Below, piece by piece: positions 33,858 through 46,124 of a DNA stretch of 64,000 nt. Within the stretch, counting starts at the first letter, position 1, and each line of letters opens with the position of its first letter. The notes below the pieces were generated by a model. The model saw only the letters and a list, made by a program, of their open reading frames with translations, did no database searches and was not told the origin of the DNA. Source of the DNA: Distichodus sexfasciatus (Eukaryota > Chordata > Actinopteri > Characiformes > Distichodontidae); assembly GCA_032718565.1 (NCBI GenBank), contig JAVGVS010000162.1:62001-126000 (forward strand). The letters are read 5' to 3'. The position numbers were made by a program, and so were the translations under genes.

Positions 33858-35369
33858 GAAATGCAAACCTCTGTGGTTGGGTTTCTAACTCCTTTAATTG
33901 ATTTCTTGCTGACAGTACTTTGACGTTACTGAGACTCATTCTATAGATATTTTACTAGAAAGAAGAACTGGGCAACCTTATTTAAATTTAGATATACAGC
34001 TGCCCATGCGTCAAAATATGAGAATGTGTTGCAGCAATAACCAGAAAGTTATATAACACTAAAGTTTTACACTTTATTCCAGCTGGCAAACTGACAAACT
34101 GTCGAAAGCTGGTTCACAGGAAGTGTCAGTCAGAATGATCTTTTGATAACTTTACGCACAGCATTTCTCATACAGGCTTCACTCGTTTGCCTCGCTGAGG
34201 CTATTTTAACCGGACCCTTTTAGATCTGTGCTCCTTCGTCAGGCCTTGTCCACACCACCCGGGGAAAGCCGTGATGGCGTGAAACCGCAAATAGAGGCCA
34301 TTCTACCCGGGTTCAAATACTCCTTTTGAAGTGGCAGTCTTATTAGAAAATGTGTCGTTTACCCACAAACCCCCAACCCTCGCTCCACCCAACACACACA
34401 CACAGACACACAGGGAGAAAATGGCTGCTTTTAAAAGCTTAATGGAGCAGCAGCTCAAAGGGCTTAACTTACAGCTGCTGGACAGCCATGGGGAAAAGGC
34501 TGACATTAGCCTGCTTATTTGAGGCTGTATACGAGCACACACACATAAATATAGAAATATGTCTAGTAAGTCTATACTACAAAAGACCTCTGATATCCTG
34601 TAGAGCTTTAGGCTATAGAGTTGTTGCAGATGAGCAAATCTGTCTAGCTTTAGGCTCATGTAATTTGTATACGGTTCTGTGGAGTGTGCATGTCTTTCGG
34701 TGCTGTCAGCATGTTCTTTAGGTGATGTTTACGTCCTTTCTTCTTAAATACTGGGTTTGTGAAATTCGTGTTTGTGAATCTCAGTGCACTTGCATCCGCA
34801 GTTATCATCCTCCTTTATTCTCTCCCTCTGTCTCTCTCCCTCCAGCTGTGTTTATAAGCAGGTATTTTCTTTTGTTAACCAAGATGCATTCTTTCCCTGT
34901 TTCTCTTTGTCTGCATCCTTGTCGAGACTTTTTTTCCATTATCCTGGTGTGTATGCGTTTGGAGAAAAATAGAAGGAAAAAGAGTGAGTAGTTCTGGCAT
35001 GAGAGGCCACAGCAAAGGGAGACGTGCCAAATGGGGTGTGTGTGTGTGTGTGTGTGTGTAATAGCATGCACACTATTAATTTGAAGAGCTTTTCACACCT
35101 GCAGGGTTCTGTCAGTGTCCAAGCCAGTCCCCGGGCCCATTCCAACCAGTCACACCTGATGAGGAGATGCTCGCGCTCATAAATCAGTCACAGCATGCTA
35201 ATATCACAGTTTCTCCTCTTCCCTCTCAGCTTTTCTCTTCTTTTCATTTCACTCTGCTTTTCCTTTGTGACATTTTATCTGACATTATTATATTATGTAA
35301 TATAATATATACATACATTAAATTCCTTATCCCCTCTTCCTTTTTTTAAATGGTCTATACACACAGTAG
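33858..35369. other. Unique-looking intron sequence
   Basis: (TG)n at about 35036-35059. No gene or transposon was recognised. Confidence 0.4.
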
Positions 35370-35480
35370 CTTGGGTATCGGTCCGATAACGCCTTAAATA
35401 GCTGGATCGGGTATCGGTGGCATAGGGCCGATCTATGGAGCTGATCTGTAAATGTGCGCACGCTCAATTCGTTGTGCATG
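35370..35480. repeat. Fragment of a DNA-transposon end (GGTATCGG-rich)
   Basis: GGGTATCGGTCCGATAAC and GATCGGGTATCGGTGG resemble the ends of the element at 50215-50713. Short and degenerate. Confidence 0.35.
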
Positions 35481-35496
35481 GGAAGTAGCACTGCAG

Positions 35497-35775
35497 TGGA
35501 GTTTGCATGCTTTCCCTGCGTTCACGTGGGTTTTCTCTGGGTGCTTCGGCTTCCTCCCTCAGTCCAAAGATATGCAATATACTGTAGGTTCATTGACTCT
35601 AAATTGGCCCCATAAGGTGTGAATGTGATTGTGTGAGTGTGTGTACCCTGCGGTGTGTTGGCGTCTGCCCAGGATTGGTCTCCGCCTTGCGCCCGTAGTT
35701 CCAGGGATAGGCTCCGGTCCCTGCGACCCTGATAGGGATTGAGCGGTTCCTGAGGCCAGTTTTGAAAGGGTCACG
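35497..35775 (+). repeat. Retroposon (same family as 41443-41714)
   Basis: Begins TTTGCATGCTTTCCCTGCGT, continues TTCCTCCCTCAGTCCAAAGA and ends GATAGGGATTGAGCGGTTCC. The order is the same as in the 41.4-kb copy, but without the ATGA-type tail. It sits within or beside the transposon fragment at 35370-35480. Confidence 0.75.
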
Positions 35776-36189
35776 ATGGACAATTTTAACACTACTCTAT
35801 GGTTCCATCACTACTCGTTTAGGAATACGCGAATGGATGACCCCAGAAATCAGGACCTTCGTTTTACATTTCATTTAAATGACTGAGCCATTTGGCGTCC
35901 CTCGTTGCATCCACCAGCTTTCCTCGCTGAGCTCCCATCCAAGCATTGGCTAGGTCCAGGTCCTACACGACCATGAATGATATAAGATATATAACAGGAG
36001 TAACAAACTGAAACTAAGCATGTTTTGGCCTGGCAAGGACATGAAAAGTTTCAGTTTCTCTTGGATGACATGTTCATGGGGTCAACGGAGGCATTGGCTA
36101 GTAATGTATAGTATGTGTGTAATGGGGTGATTGTGCTGTAAAATGGGCTCTGTCTTTTGGTAGCAATATATTACTGAAGTCATGGCTCT

Positions 36190-36362
36190 GAATGACCCAT
36201 CTGTAAAGGAGTAGTGGGCAGCTTTTATTCTGGCAGAGCTTGGGGAGCAGTACTTGGGGACGGTACCTTGCTAATGAGTACCTCAGTGGTACCTTTACCA
36301 GTCCAGGACTTGAAATGGTGACCTTCTGATCATGGTGCCAGCACTCTACCAGCTGCCCCAAT
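36190..36362 (-). repeat. tRNA-derived SINE (family A), antisense, partial
   Basis: Body and head only: GACCCATCTGTAAAGGAGTA, GGTACCTTGCTAATGAGTAC and the head ending CAGCTGCCCCA. The tail (GTGCACTGTG part) is missing. Confidence 0.8.
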
Positions 36363-36366
36363 AAAG

Positions 36367-36562
36367 GGGTGGTGTCCTGGTGGTAGGAAAGTCACCTATT
36401 GACCAAAAGGAGGTTCAAGTCCTCCTTTATCCAATGTCCAGCATTGATCACCTCTAGGCCCCTGAGCAAGATGCTTAGCCCCAAGCTGCTCTAGGGAGAA
36501 TGTTCCTATAATTAGTCAAAGTATGTTGCTCTGAAGAAGATTGTCTGCTAAATACTGCAATT
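36367..36562 (+). repeat. tRNA-derived SINE (family B)
   Basis: The head GTGGTGTCCTGGTGGTAGGA with B box GGTTCAAGTCC, the body CCCCTGAGCAAGATGCTTAG and a decayed tail (GAAGATTGTCTGCTAAAT). It lies head to head with the family A copy just before it. Confidence 0.8.
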
Positions 36563-38777
36563 TCTCCATGTAAAGCCAGTGTTGAGACCAATAGTGGTTG
36601 AGCAATGAAGAGAAGTCAACACTCAACCGCTGAATCAGGAAGACGGACGTTTGTGTCTTTTGAATTTGGGGAAAACCTTTGAGGTCACCTGAGAATGCTC
36701 CCCTTGGAACTTTCGTGTCATGCTACGTTTAAACTCGTTATGCTTGTACGGATGCGTGCGCGCGGGCAGCCTGCTCACCCACAGGCCTGCTCCTGATTGT
36801 CCAGTCACATCACGCACAGCTGAAGGAAACTGTCTCTTCCAATTACCCAGACTCTAGCAGGGATTAAAGCCCTGCCTACATGTGAAATCTCTCATCACAT
36901 CAAACACATCCGGCCCTACTGTTCTAGCCACTGCTGTGGTGGACTTGCCATTCCTGAGGCACACTCACCTTTTTGTTCATATGTGCAACTAAATATCCCG
37001 CATCTGATGTAGAAAATGAAGTATTGACCTGGAATCACTAGTGGAGAGCAACACAGGGCGGATTGCTACACTCCATTTGTCTGATGGTGGTTCCCCTGCT
37101 TGCTTTTAGCACAGTCGAGTCTGAGAATGATGTACAGACCTGTGATAAAGACTCCAGCCCAGGTCCTGCCAGGCAGAGGTCAGTCCTGCTGAAGGCCTTT
37201 GTTCAGCCCAGCTGGAGAGGGACAGTAAAAGGCCACCATAACCCTATGGTGCTCTAACTCACTCACTCGCTCACTTATTGTGTAAAGACAAGAGCTATCA
37301 AGGCTCAGGGTGATTTTGTAGTAGAGTGTTTCTGCATAGAAAATAAAAAATGATATTAAAAAAGGATTGATTTATTACCATTAAGACCTTTTTTGAGTGT
37401 GTTATACTTTCTTGAACTTAATCCAAGATAAACTCTTAGGAGGTCATTTTAATCTCAGTTTTTAATGAGTCTTCTCTTATAGATATATTAAAACACTCTA
37501 CATTGAAAAGGAGAACACGATGAGGTTCCCTTTTGTATTAAGTAACAAGAAAGTGTAGCATGAGCTATGTTATATCATTTGCCTGTCTTGAATGCATATG
37601 GCAGTGTTACTATTGTGTGACTTCTTATCGTGACAATGTTGAAATGATATTCTGTCCAGCCTTTGTCGTTATGCTGGGGGTCAATAATATCTTGACTCTA
37701 ATGGCCATTGAAAAATTGACTTAAATGTGTCATCTCTCTCTCGCCATTTCCCAAGCGTGCAAAGCGGGATCACTCGGGTGTCAGTCAGGTGGACATAATT
37801 AACGGCCAGATTGGACAGGCAATAAGGAGCTGATATGGCCAGTACTCCAGCATTTCGTTTGTTGTCACCACTCATGTCGTTCTCCTCGCTCGGAGGCAAT
37901 AGACCTTTTAGAAATAGCATGGTGTGGAAGCAGGAGGAAATAAAGAGCAGCAGCGTCGCTGACTCTTATTTATTTATTGGATTTCCACAAATAATCTGTA
38001 GTCAGAGAGCCCAGCTGTGCAGCTTAGTGCGGTCTGGGAGGAAGAAAAATGAAAGTTGACACACACTGTCTCTCACACACGCACACACCATGTGAGGAAA
38101 TTACAAAATGTTGCCATTTATCATCACAGACGCAAAATCAAGGCAACGGCGCGAGCGCACAAAATGTTCCCTTTGTCTTTTTCTCATGTTGTTCTTCTTT
38201 CCTCTCCACCCTCTGTTCATCAGTCAGGCGAATAAAAAAAAGGCATCAACCCCAATCTCAGTCTCCGGCCGACATTCAAATTTACGGCTGGCCGCAACAC
38301 ACCTATAACACGGTGCCTCAGTGTTCGGGGGAATGTTCTCCTTGGTTTGTTATTGCATTGCCAAATTACTTTAGCTGTGCACCACTCCTTCTCATGGGGT
38401 CAGCTTTCCTCCTCTCTCACTTTGACAGCCCAATGATCTGTTAAATCGGCTACAGGTCTGAGAACGGCATTGAGCATCGGAGCGCAGGACTGAGTCTAAA
38501 CCTAGATCATTTCAGCAGGCTTTAAGTCAGCCGTGTAAATGTGACCATGCCATTGAAGGTTACAATGCCTAGAAATGCTGGCTGGAGATGTATTGTGTAG
38601 CTTTCCTAAATTCATTTAAGGGGCTTTTTTCCAGTGTGGGTCAACTACTAGAGGCTGAAAATGCAACAGAGAGAGGGCAAAGCTGCGAAGCTGCTCTTGA
38701 ATGTTCTTCCTTAACAGCATCACAATGACTTGCTCGTCTACCTGCATGTTATATTTTGTCACATGGACACGCATTGT
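36563..38777. other. Unique-looking intron sequence
   Basis: No gene, transposon or long simple repeat was recognised. Confidence 0.4.
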
Positions 38778-38885
38778 CACATTTCCCAGACTAAGATTAA
38801 GCCTAGTCGTACACTACCTTTGGCTTTCAGTGGTAAATATCCATTGGTACTGCAGCTTAGTCCAAGACTAGACTCGGGGCCTGTT
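38778..38885. repeat. Palindromic repeat, second copy
   Basis: TTTCCCAGACTAAGATTAAG and CCTAGTCGTACACTACC at the left pair with CAGCTTAGTCCAAGACTAG at the right. Same family as 33432-33655. Confidence 0.6.
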
Positions 38886-40230
38886 TACATGTATGTAGAT
38901 ATTTTTATAAATGCATATTTTTTAATACAGTATGTTTGGGCCTTTCGTTTACACATAAACAAAGTTTTAGCCATCTCAAATGGATATTTTTTTAGACGCC
39001 CTCCAAATTGAAGATTTTTCAAAACGCTGGATTCTGTGGATCCCTGTAAACAAGTAAAACGCAGTTTTCTTTTAAACGATTACATATTTAGTTCCATTGG
39101 TCATATGTAGAATGTCCAGCTTTAGATACTTCTGCTTTTCACTTCAGTACATGTCTAGTGAACGACAGTGGCTCCCCCTGGTCAGTCTGAGGTAATAATA
39201 TCAAACCAAAAAATACCCATCGAAAAACGTTAATCCATTTCTTAAGTTAATAATACTATTAGTGTCTGTGTTTTATTTTTATTTTAATCATGTCGAGAAT
39301 GCTGAAATATAGTGACTTTATTTGATACCGGTGAAAAATGAGTGACAACTGGGCAGTTGGTGGTGTAACGGTAGGGTGTTTGCCCCCGTGATCAGAAGGT
39401 TACAGGTTGGAATCCAGGGCCGGTAAAGTTACCCCTGAGGTACTCATGAACAAGGTACCGTCCCCAAGGACTGCTCCCCGGGCACTTGTTAGCTGCCCAC
39501 TGCTCCATCACGGATGGGTTAAATGCAGAGGTCACATTTCGTTGTGTTACACTATGTGCTGTGCTGTGGTGTGTTCACAATGACAAATAGTCACTCACTT
39601 TTACTTTAAAAGTCAGAACAAACCTGATGAAACAAACGTTCAGTAACACCAGCCTCTGCCAGCCGGGGTTACGATTAGTTAGCGTTAGCGGGCTAACTTG
39701 ATAAGGTAAACTTACTATATCGCTACACTTACGTCAGCTCAAACATACTTTTTACGGTGAAAAGAACAGTCTGCCGGCTAGGATTACTACATAATTGACG
39801 TTAACTTAGAAAATATACCAAACGAGTTACCAGAGATATGATGGAGGAGGAGTAAGATGTAAGAGGAGGCAATGTAAGAGGAGGCATATAGCCTAAAACC
39901 TTTGTCCAGTCTGCTGTCTGGTGTTGTTGACCACTTGCAGATCTGGTGGACGTTGGATGCAGAGATGCAGGGGAGCTCCTGAAGATATCTACTGTAAAAC
40001 CACCATTTGTTGAAAGTATTTGTGTATAAAGTAACCACAGACAGAGAGGTTTCCCACTAGCGGCAAAGTTACTATTCCCAGTAGTGACGTCACGTCGGAA
40101 GAGAAGAAGTCACCTGTTTAACGGACACGGAACTTTGTTGCGCATTTGGCCACAATTACCGAAAAAAAACATGACGCAGACAAGTTGTAAACATTTGCGT
40201 TTGGGATTTTTTTGTCGTGTCGACACAATT
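38886..40230. mobile_element. Probable DNA-transposon-derived region, borders unclear
   Basis: The left part CCTGTTTACATGTATGTAGA followed by TATTTTTATAAATGCATA resembles a fish hAT-like end. The right part has GACGTCACGTCGG and GTAAACATTTGCGTTTGGGA. I could not pair the ends. A family A SINE is inserted inside. Confidence 0.3.
39351..39603 (+). repeat. tRNA-derived SINE (family A)
   Basis: Nearly complete forward copy: head TTGGTGGTGTAACGGTAGGG, decayed B box (GGTTGGAATCC), body GGTACTCATGAACAAGGTAC and tail TCACTCACTTTTACT. Confidence 0.88.
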
Positions 40231-41141
40231 TTAAACACGAACATATAAAATCTTTTAATAAAAATATTTACATTCAGGACAGGACGCCAGCACTAATAGC
40301 CCATTTATTCAATCATATTTACTATTTTATACATATTTTATACTACTTGTTTCTATGCAGCATGAACTATAGACGACTATGACCAATCAACGCTAATTTG
40401 GCACTTCTGTCAGGGGTTTTAAATACCTCTATTACAACATTTAATCACCGTTTGATTGCAGTGATCATTTGAGATGCACTACAGGTGGTCCAAAGAAATG
40501 GATGACAATGTGAGCGTGTCCTTTTCAGGGTATTTCATGTATGCCACGTGTTGGGATGCTACTTGTTATCTCTGAACAGAATATAGATTGCGGATGAGTG
40601 TGTCTGATTGACAGCTCTGTCTCTGGAGCGTTTCAGCACTTCTTGTCAGCCTGTCATAGTGCATCGAGCTGAATCGGACGTCGCCCAGCATTCAGACTGC
40701 AGCAGGCTTTTGCCACGCGCAGGGCCTTGTGGTTAGAATGCAGACAATCAAGTGCAGCGGAGTGCGTCCTCTAATGAACCTCGCCTTAAAAGTTTAACAG
40801 TTATCTCGCCCCCAGATACTCTGGACTCCGCGTCAGCCAATGCTGCTGTAAATGAAAAAGGGAAGCAGGTTTGCTGATCATCTGTGCAGATCCTGATTGC
40901 CCATTGAATACTGAAGTAATTACATACACATTCCACAAAGTTTAAAGTATAAGACAATTGAAATGTTAATATTCTAATTAGGAAAACTCTTAACGTGTGG
41001 CTGGGAATGGAAAATTTAGTTGGTTCAAGAAGGAAAAATATACTGTTTTGAATAAAGTAATTAGTGTATATTGATTAAATGCTTCGTTGCTGCTCTTTTT
41101 TTTGTTTTTTTCCTAATTAAAACCAGTTACAGTGGTTGTGT

Positions 41142-42176
41142 ATAGTGTTGAGAAGGTTACTTTTAAAATGTATTCCACTACGGAATACAGAATACATGTC
41201 GTAAAATGTAATTGGTAACTTTGGATTACTTCCACATTGTCTTGCTTTTTACAACTGTATGAATGTGGTAATCACACCCTTCATGTTCCGCCTTATGTTG
41301 TTGTGTTCAGGACGTCCTGCACTACTCAGATTTGTCATAGTTTGATGAGTAAATGTCTTGTAACCAGGCCATTTCTGATGAAAACTAACTTACGCTTGTA
41401 AAAAATATTTTCTGATCAATTGAAAATGAAGAAGTTTTGGCAGTTTGCATGGGTGGGTTTTCTCCAGGTGCTCCGGTTTCCTCCCACAGTCCAAAGGCAT
41501 GTAATATAGGTTTATTGGCAACTCTTAATTGGCCTCGTAAGTGTGTGTGTGACTGTGTGAGTGTGTGTGTGTGCCCTGTGATGTGTTGCCGCCTGCCCAG
41601 GGTTGTTCCCCGTCTTGTGCCCGTAAGTCCCGGTCCCCCCGCAACACCAGTTGGGATTAAACAGTTCGGAAAATGAATGAATGAATGAATGAATGAATGA
41701 ATGAATGATTGAATGAAGTTTTGGCAAATTTTGGGCCAATTTGGACTCATTTTGGCCTTTAAAATTAGCTGCTTTAGTCTTTCTCGGAGGGAACAACATT
41801 TCCCACATTCCCCCACGAGCCACTCGGGGCTGCATCACAGTAACGCGATGAACGTGTGACCCGGAATAAACACTCAAATTGTCAAGCAAATGGCTGTACT
41901 GCCCGGCTGCGGCAACTTATGTTAATTGAACGTTAACATTAGAATCTTTGGTTGCGTTTTCTGAAGGGCTTCCGGTAATGAATGGAGTTGCTGAAATGTA
42001 TTAGAAAGAGGAAAAACGTGAAACGGAAAAATACTGTCATGTAATCCATTATTTTTAACTGTGTAACTCTATTCCGATTACCATCTATTTAAACTGTAAC
42101 CATAACGGAATATAGTTACCTGTAATTTCTAATCTGAATACGTAACATCAACACGTTTTCCGTTACTCCTCAAAAC
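41142..42176. mobile_element. hAT-like element with nested retroposon, direct-repeat flanks
   Basis: Ends read GTGTTGAGAAGGTTAC at the left and, on the other strand, GTTTTGAGGAGTAACGG at the right. TGGTTGTGT flanks it on both sides (41133-41141, 42177-42185). Inside are TTTCCCACATTCCCCCACGA and ACAGTAACGCGATGAACG, relatives of the module at 11.3 kb. No transposase remains. Confidence 0.6.
41443..41714 (+). repeat. Retroposon with (ATGA)n tail and 12-bp TSD
   Basis: Starts GTTTGCATGGGTGGGTTTTC, has TTTCCTCCCACAGTCCAAAG and ends AACAGTTCGGAAAATGAATG with a run of ATGA. It is flanked by GAAGTTTTGGCA at 41431-41442 and 41715-41726, a perfect target duplication. This identifies the family as a retroposon inserted by target-primed reverse transcription, and it is younger than the element that holds it. 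Confidence 0.85.
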
Positions 42177-43267
42177 TGGTTGTGTGCAACTGTAATTGCA
42201 TTTTAGCCAGTTAAAAACTGTTACTTATGAAAATACAAAGGAACTTCTGCTCTTCTGAAAACCTATAGACAAGATTTTCGATTGCAAAATTTGGTGATGA
42301 GTAATTTGCAGGGTCAGGCATTGATGTAGGATGACGAGGCCTGCATCGGAGTTTCTGTTACTTAGGTATATATACTTGCTAACTGCTTGGTACCAAATAA
42401 AATATGATATCAAAATATAATTATTTAATTAATCATATTGAGCGTACCTGTATAGGTCAGTGTCTTCTCGTAATGGAATAGACTGATGGCATTAACATGT
42501 GCTAATTACTTCAGAAATTACAGTCTCTCTAGACATTAAACATTGAATGTGTTTGGCAAATTTGTAATGCAGGGACTAATTAATTTACTGTCATGCCTAG
42601 CTATCCACAGAAGCGTCAGATTGGCTGCGGCTTCATGTCGAGCACTTACCCAGGTCCCCCATCATCCCACTTCGAGAGTGAAGACGGCATGACTGCACAA
42701 GGCTTAGGTCTGCGAGTTGGAGATGATGTAATGATAGTGGTCATCCCCTCAGGCTCTACGTGCCAGCGTGAGGAGAGATGAATGCACTTTAGAGGCCTCC
42801 AGGGCTCTGTAAGCACCTCCGGCTTGCGTTTGCATTTGCCTATATGTGAAATTCTACGTGGAAATGCAAACAGAATGAAGGAGTTTATTATTGAAAAGTA
42901 CGCTGGCATTTGTAAATAAGGCGATTGTGAAGTGAGTAGGTGAAGTGAAAGTTTTCGAATCCATGTAGAAAAGTCCCTTGTTATTTTAGTGTGAGCAAGA
43001 GAGACTGCAGAGTTTTTTTGGCAGTTTTGTGCTTTGCCAGTTAGGGTATGGCCTGACTGTATTGTTAATTTTAACGGTGATTTTGATTCAATCTTAGTGT
43101 TTAGTCTTTTGACTAAATTTAATTTTCATTTGATTTGTTTTTCATATGGATTTTGCTTATTTTTAGTTGTAATGTGGATTTAATCCAGTTATAGTCAACT
43201 GACATACATCTAACATACAATATCCTGTAATGTGCTTTTAAATGCCTTGTGAGATCTGTTGTTGTAT
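42177..43267. other. Unique-looking intron sequence
   Basis: No gene or transposon was recognised. Confidence 0.4.
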
Positions 43268-43895
43268 TAGGGGTCCAAGCACAAAGTGCTTACGGACCCC
43301 TCCTTTAATTGTTGTGTCTTCTTATTTATTATTATTACTATTATTTGTTCCTACAAAACGCGTTGAGCAGCTTGAACGATTAGTCACAGAAGGCTGAAAT
43401 TTTCAGTGTGTGCATCTCGCCACAAGCCAAAAACACTGGGGAGCACTAAAACATATGGTATATTTACCAAGAATCCTCCCTGACAAACACTACATAAAGT
43501 TATGTGACGTCATAACGGCGCTTTTATAATTTAGATGAATCTTATTTAAAAAACACCCAATTTTAACTCATCTTGAACTATTGCTTGTTGTGCATTAAAT
43601 GTTCGTGCGCCCGGTCGCCCTCTGAGTCTTGGTTCCTCTCAGGGTTTCTTCCTATTAGAGGGAGTTTTTCCTTGCCATCGTCGCCTCAGGCTTGCTTGTT
43701 GGGGGTGTTTAGGCCGGCTATATGTAAAGTGCTTTGTGACAATGACTGTTGTTAGGAGCGCTATATAAATAAATTTATTATTCTTTATTTATTATTGTTC
43801 TACACACATACACAAACACTACTGATGGCCTGTGCTGACCCTTTTTTTCCTGCTTTTTGCCACTTATGCTTGGAGCCCTGTTGTTGCCGCCTGCA
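43268..43895. mobile_element. Non-autonomous element with GGGGTCC ends (copy 2), nested LINE-like tail
   Basis: The left end is AGGGGTCCAAGCACAAAGTG, itself a small hairpin with CTTACGGACCCCT. The right end has CTGCTTTTTGCCACTTATGC and TTGGAGCCCTGTTGTTGCCG. Same family as 8705-9440 and 56988-57950. The part 43600-43790 (below) is foreign to it. Confidence 0.55.
43600..43790 (+). repeat. Retroposon 3' tail fragment (LINE-like)
   Basis: TTGGTTCCTCTCAGGGTTTC, GAGTTTTTCCTTGCCATCGT, AAAGTGCTTTGTGACAATGA and GCGCTATATAAATAAA occur in this order. It is a frequent fish sequence that looks like the 3' end of an L2-like retroposon. Clade assignment is uncertain. Confidence 0.5.
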
Positions 43896-45649
43896 GCTAA
43901 ATGTTGTCAACACCACATTCTTTGGAAAGTAGTCAATTTAAATGTTTAAGCAAATCCATTGCTGGTGTAAAGGCTATAAGTTTTTGTTTTCCTGCTAGGG
44001 TCAGAGTTTGGCAGCACAACTCTACCTCTTGCTACCAACCAGTTATTAGCTTCCAGATTGCGTGCATGCCTAAGAGAACTCTGGGAGCTACGTTTCAGTC
44101 TAATTTAGATAGTGTCTTCTTTTCTACAGTGAAAATAAGGTCCCTCCAGGCTTTCACTCGCAGGTGCTTACTTTAACGTTCTGAAGACAGATGTAAGTGG
44201 TTAGGGTCAGTTATGAGGCAAATGTTAAGTGCTTTATTCTGACATGTTCGCTAAATGATCATTATTTTCGCTAAGTCTTTCATTAGCTAACCATTTCATT
44301 CTAACATTAACCTAGATGTGCAGGCCTATCATAGTTAGGGCATGTCGACATATATGACGTGCTTAATCCTTAGTTCCACTGGATCATAAACTAGCTTTTT
44401 GTTATCCACTCTTCACATGCTTAAATTAAATCCTCTTCTAGGGTTAGGCCTAAAGACGGACTGATATATTTTTGGTTCTCATTCTGGCTTTGTGTCATTT
44501 CATGTTGTCTAGGAATCACTGTGATGGAAATGTCAGTCTGTTTATGCTTCGCCATCACTGGCAGGAGTGTAGACTGCTGTTATACTTACAATATTTCATA
44601 TTGTTTGATTCAGCTACAGTAGTGTTCAACATATTTGTCGCTACTCACATTAAAAGGACTTTCCCTGCAGTACAGAACATTATAAAGCCACTTGAGCCGT
44701 TCGATTCATTTATTTACCTTTAACTTGTTCATTTACCGTATTGAACCAAGGAGCGCTTCCTTTTATTCGTGTTGTGCATGTTTTGAACAGAATTTGCACC
44801 TCATGATTTTACACATAATGCAGCCCGAAATCAAAACTCAAACTGTGTAACTCGGGTCGACTTCTTCTCTAGTGCTCCACTTGGGCAGATGAAATGTGCT
44901 ATCTTAGGCTGAATTTACATTACATGACATACAGAGTCTGAAATCACAGAGCAGTTGACATTTACGGACTGGTCTGAGCAGATTTGCCGTCTGGGGACAA
45001 CTCGGGCGTTTATACTGTGAGAATTCCCGTCATGAAATTCAAACATGCTTGATAAACTATGATTCCCTTGTAACTCAGATGAAAAGCCAATTAATATACT
45101 CTAGGTCTGATTAGTTACCTTTTGTGCCAACATAGATTTGTGGAGAAAACCTCACTCTGGTGTATTAGTGTGTGTGTGTGTGTGTGTCTGTCCAGTCCCC
45201 ATCCCCAGACAAAGGCTGTCACCCAGGTCTATAAATAGCCCCAGAACAAGCCAAGACCTGACTCCAGGTGGCTTTTTGAGAGCCCTGGGGCAATCAGCAC
45301 AGACGTAGCTGATATCTGATTCCTCCACACCACAGGACCCAGATCAGCAAAAACAAGCTGTTTACCATCTCGCTATAATACAGTAAAGCTCATGGTCAAT
45401 TAGTGGACAAAACCTTGAGTCTTTAAGTTTATTAAAATCCTTTCTTATGCTTGAATTAAGGAGACATTTGGGGATTAAGTTTATTTATGACCGACTATGT
45501 TGTCGTGAACATGCTGTATTCAGTTAATAGTCATATTATGTCTTATATATTACTTTACTATAAATGAGCTGTTACAGAACTACTGCTTTTTTATTAATGC
45601 CTGATGAATGTGTTAATGTCTGATTGTTTATTTGTTATCGCTCTTTTAG
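43896..45649. other. Unique-looking 3' part of intron 1
   Basis: (TG)n near 45168-45188. The last bases form the acceptor of exon 2. No gene was recognised. Confidence 0.4.
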
Positions 45650-45744
45650 GAGATGGCAACCCCAAGGAGAGCAGCCCCTTCATTAACAGCAGCGATCCAG
45701 AGAAGGGCCAGCAGTGTGATGGCAAAAACATGGCCCTGTTCGAG
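45650..45744 (+). CDS. slc12a5: slc12a5 (KCC2) coding exon 2
   Basis: The 95-bp exon starts after CTCTTTTAG and ends before GTATTA. Its first two bases complete Gly19. It encodes residues 19-50: [20 protein letters not shown], then [12 protein letters not shown]. Mammalian KCC2 has a near-identical run with [14 protein letters not shown] and DGKNMALFE. Both KCC2a and KCC2b transcripts of mammals share this exon. It is cytosolic; by analogy with KCC structures the NMALFE region belongs to the N-terminal peptide that can plug the inner vestibule. It ends in phase 0. Confidence 0.96.
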
Positions 45745-46124
45745 GTATTAAACATACACCCACATGATAGATATCTAGCTTTAGCTTCTCTTTAGCGTCC
45801 CAACTTTTTTGGCAACACCCAGGAGAACAATTGAATAAAGGGGTTGACAGGGATTAATAAGGGTAATTAGTGTGTGAAGGGCAGTCAGTTCACAGGAAAT
45901 TGAAAACTTGCTGCTCTTTAGAGGACAGACACTGATTCTGGTGCATAATGTGAGAGAAACAAAGGATAACTGACATGGTTTACATGTAGTATGGTTTACC
46001 ACGTTTGTGCGTGTTTATGAAATGGTCTATTTTATTTTTGGCCCAACAGCTTCTTACAAATCTTTGTCTCTCTCTCTTTGCGCACGTGTGTGTGTGTATG
46101 CGTGTGCGCGCGTGTGTGGTGTAG
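45745..46124 (+). other. slc12a5: slc12a5 intron 2 (380 bp)
   Basis: The only short intron in the window. The donor is GTATTA. Toward its 3' end a pyrimidine run (TTTGTCTCTCTCTCTTTGCG) lies about 40 bases before the acceptor and is followed by a TG-rich run right up to GTAG. This layout is unusual for an acceptor. Confidence 0.9.

Larger units (their letters stand above)
3221..45649 (+). other. slc12a5: slc12a5 intron 1 (about 42.4 kb)
   Basis: Bounded by the donor GTGAGT at 3221 and the acceptor CTCTTTTAG ending at 45649. Splicing joins phase 1 to phase 1. It contains the paired RE1 motifs near its start and the great majority of the repeats listed below. I recognise no nested protein-coding gene in it. 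Stretches not covered by a listed repeat hold AT-rich unique-looking sequence and short CA/GA runs. Confidence 0.85.
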
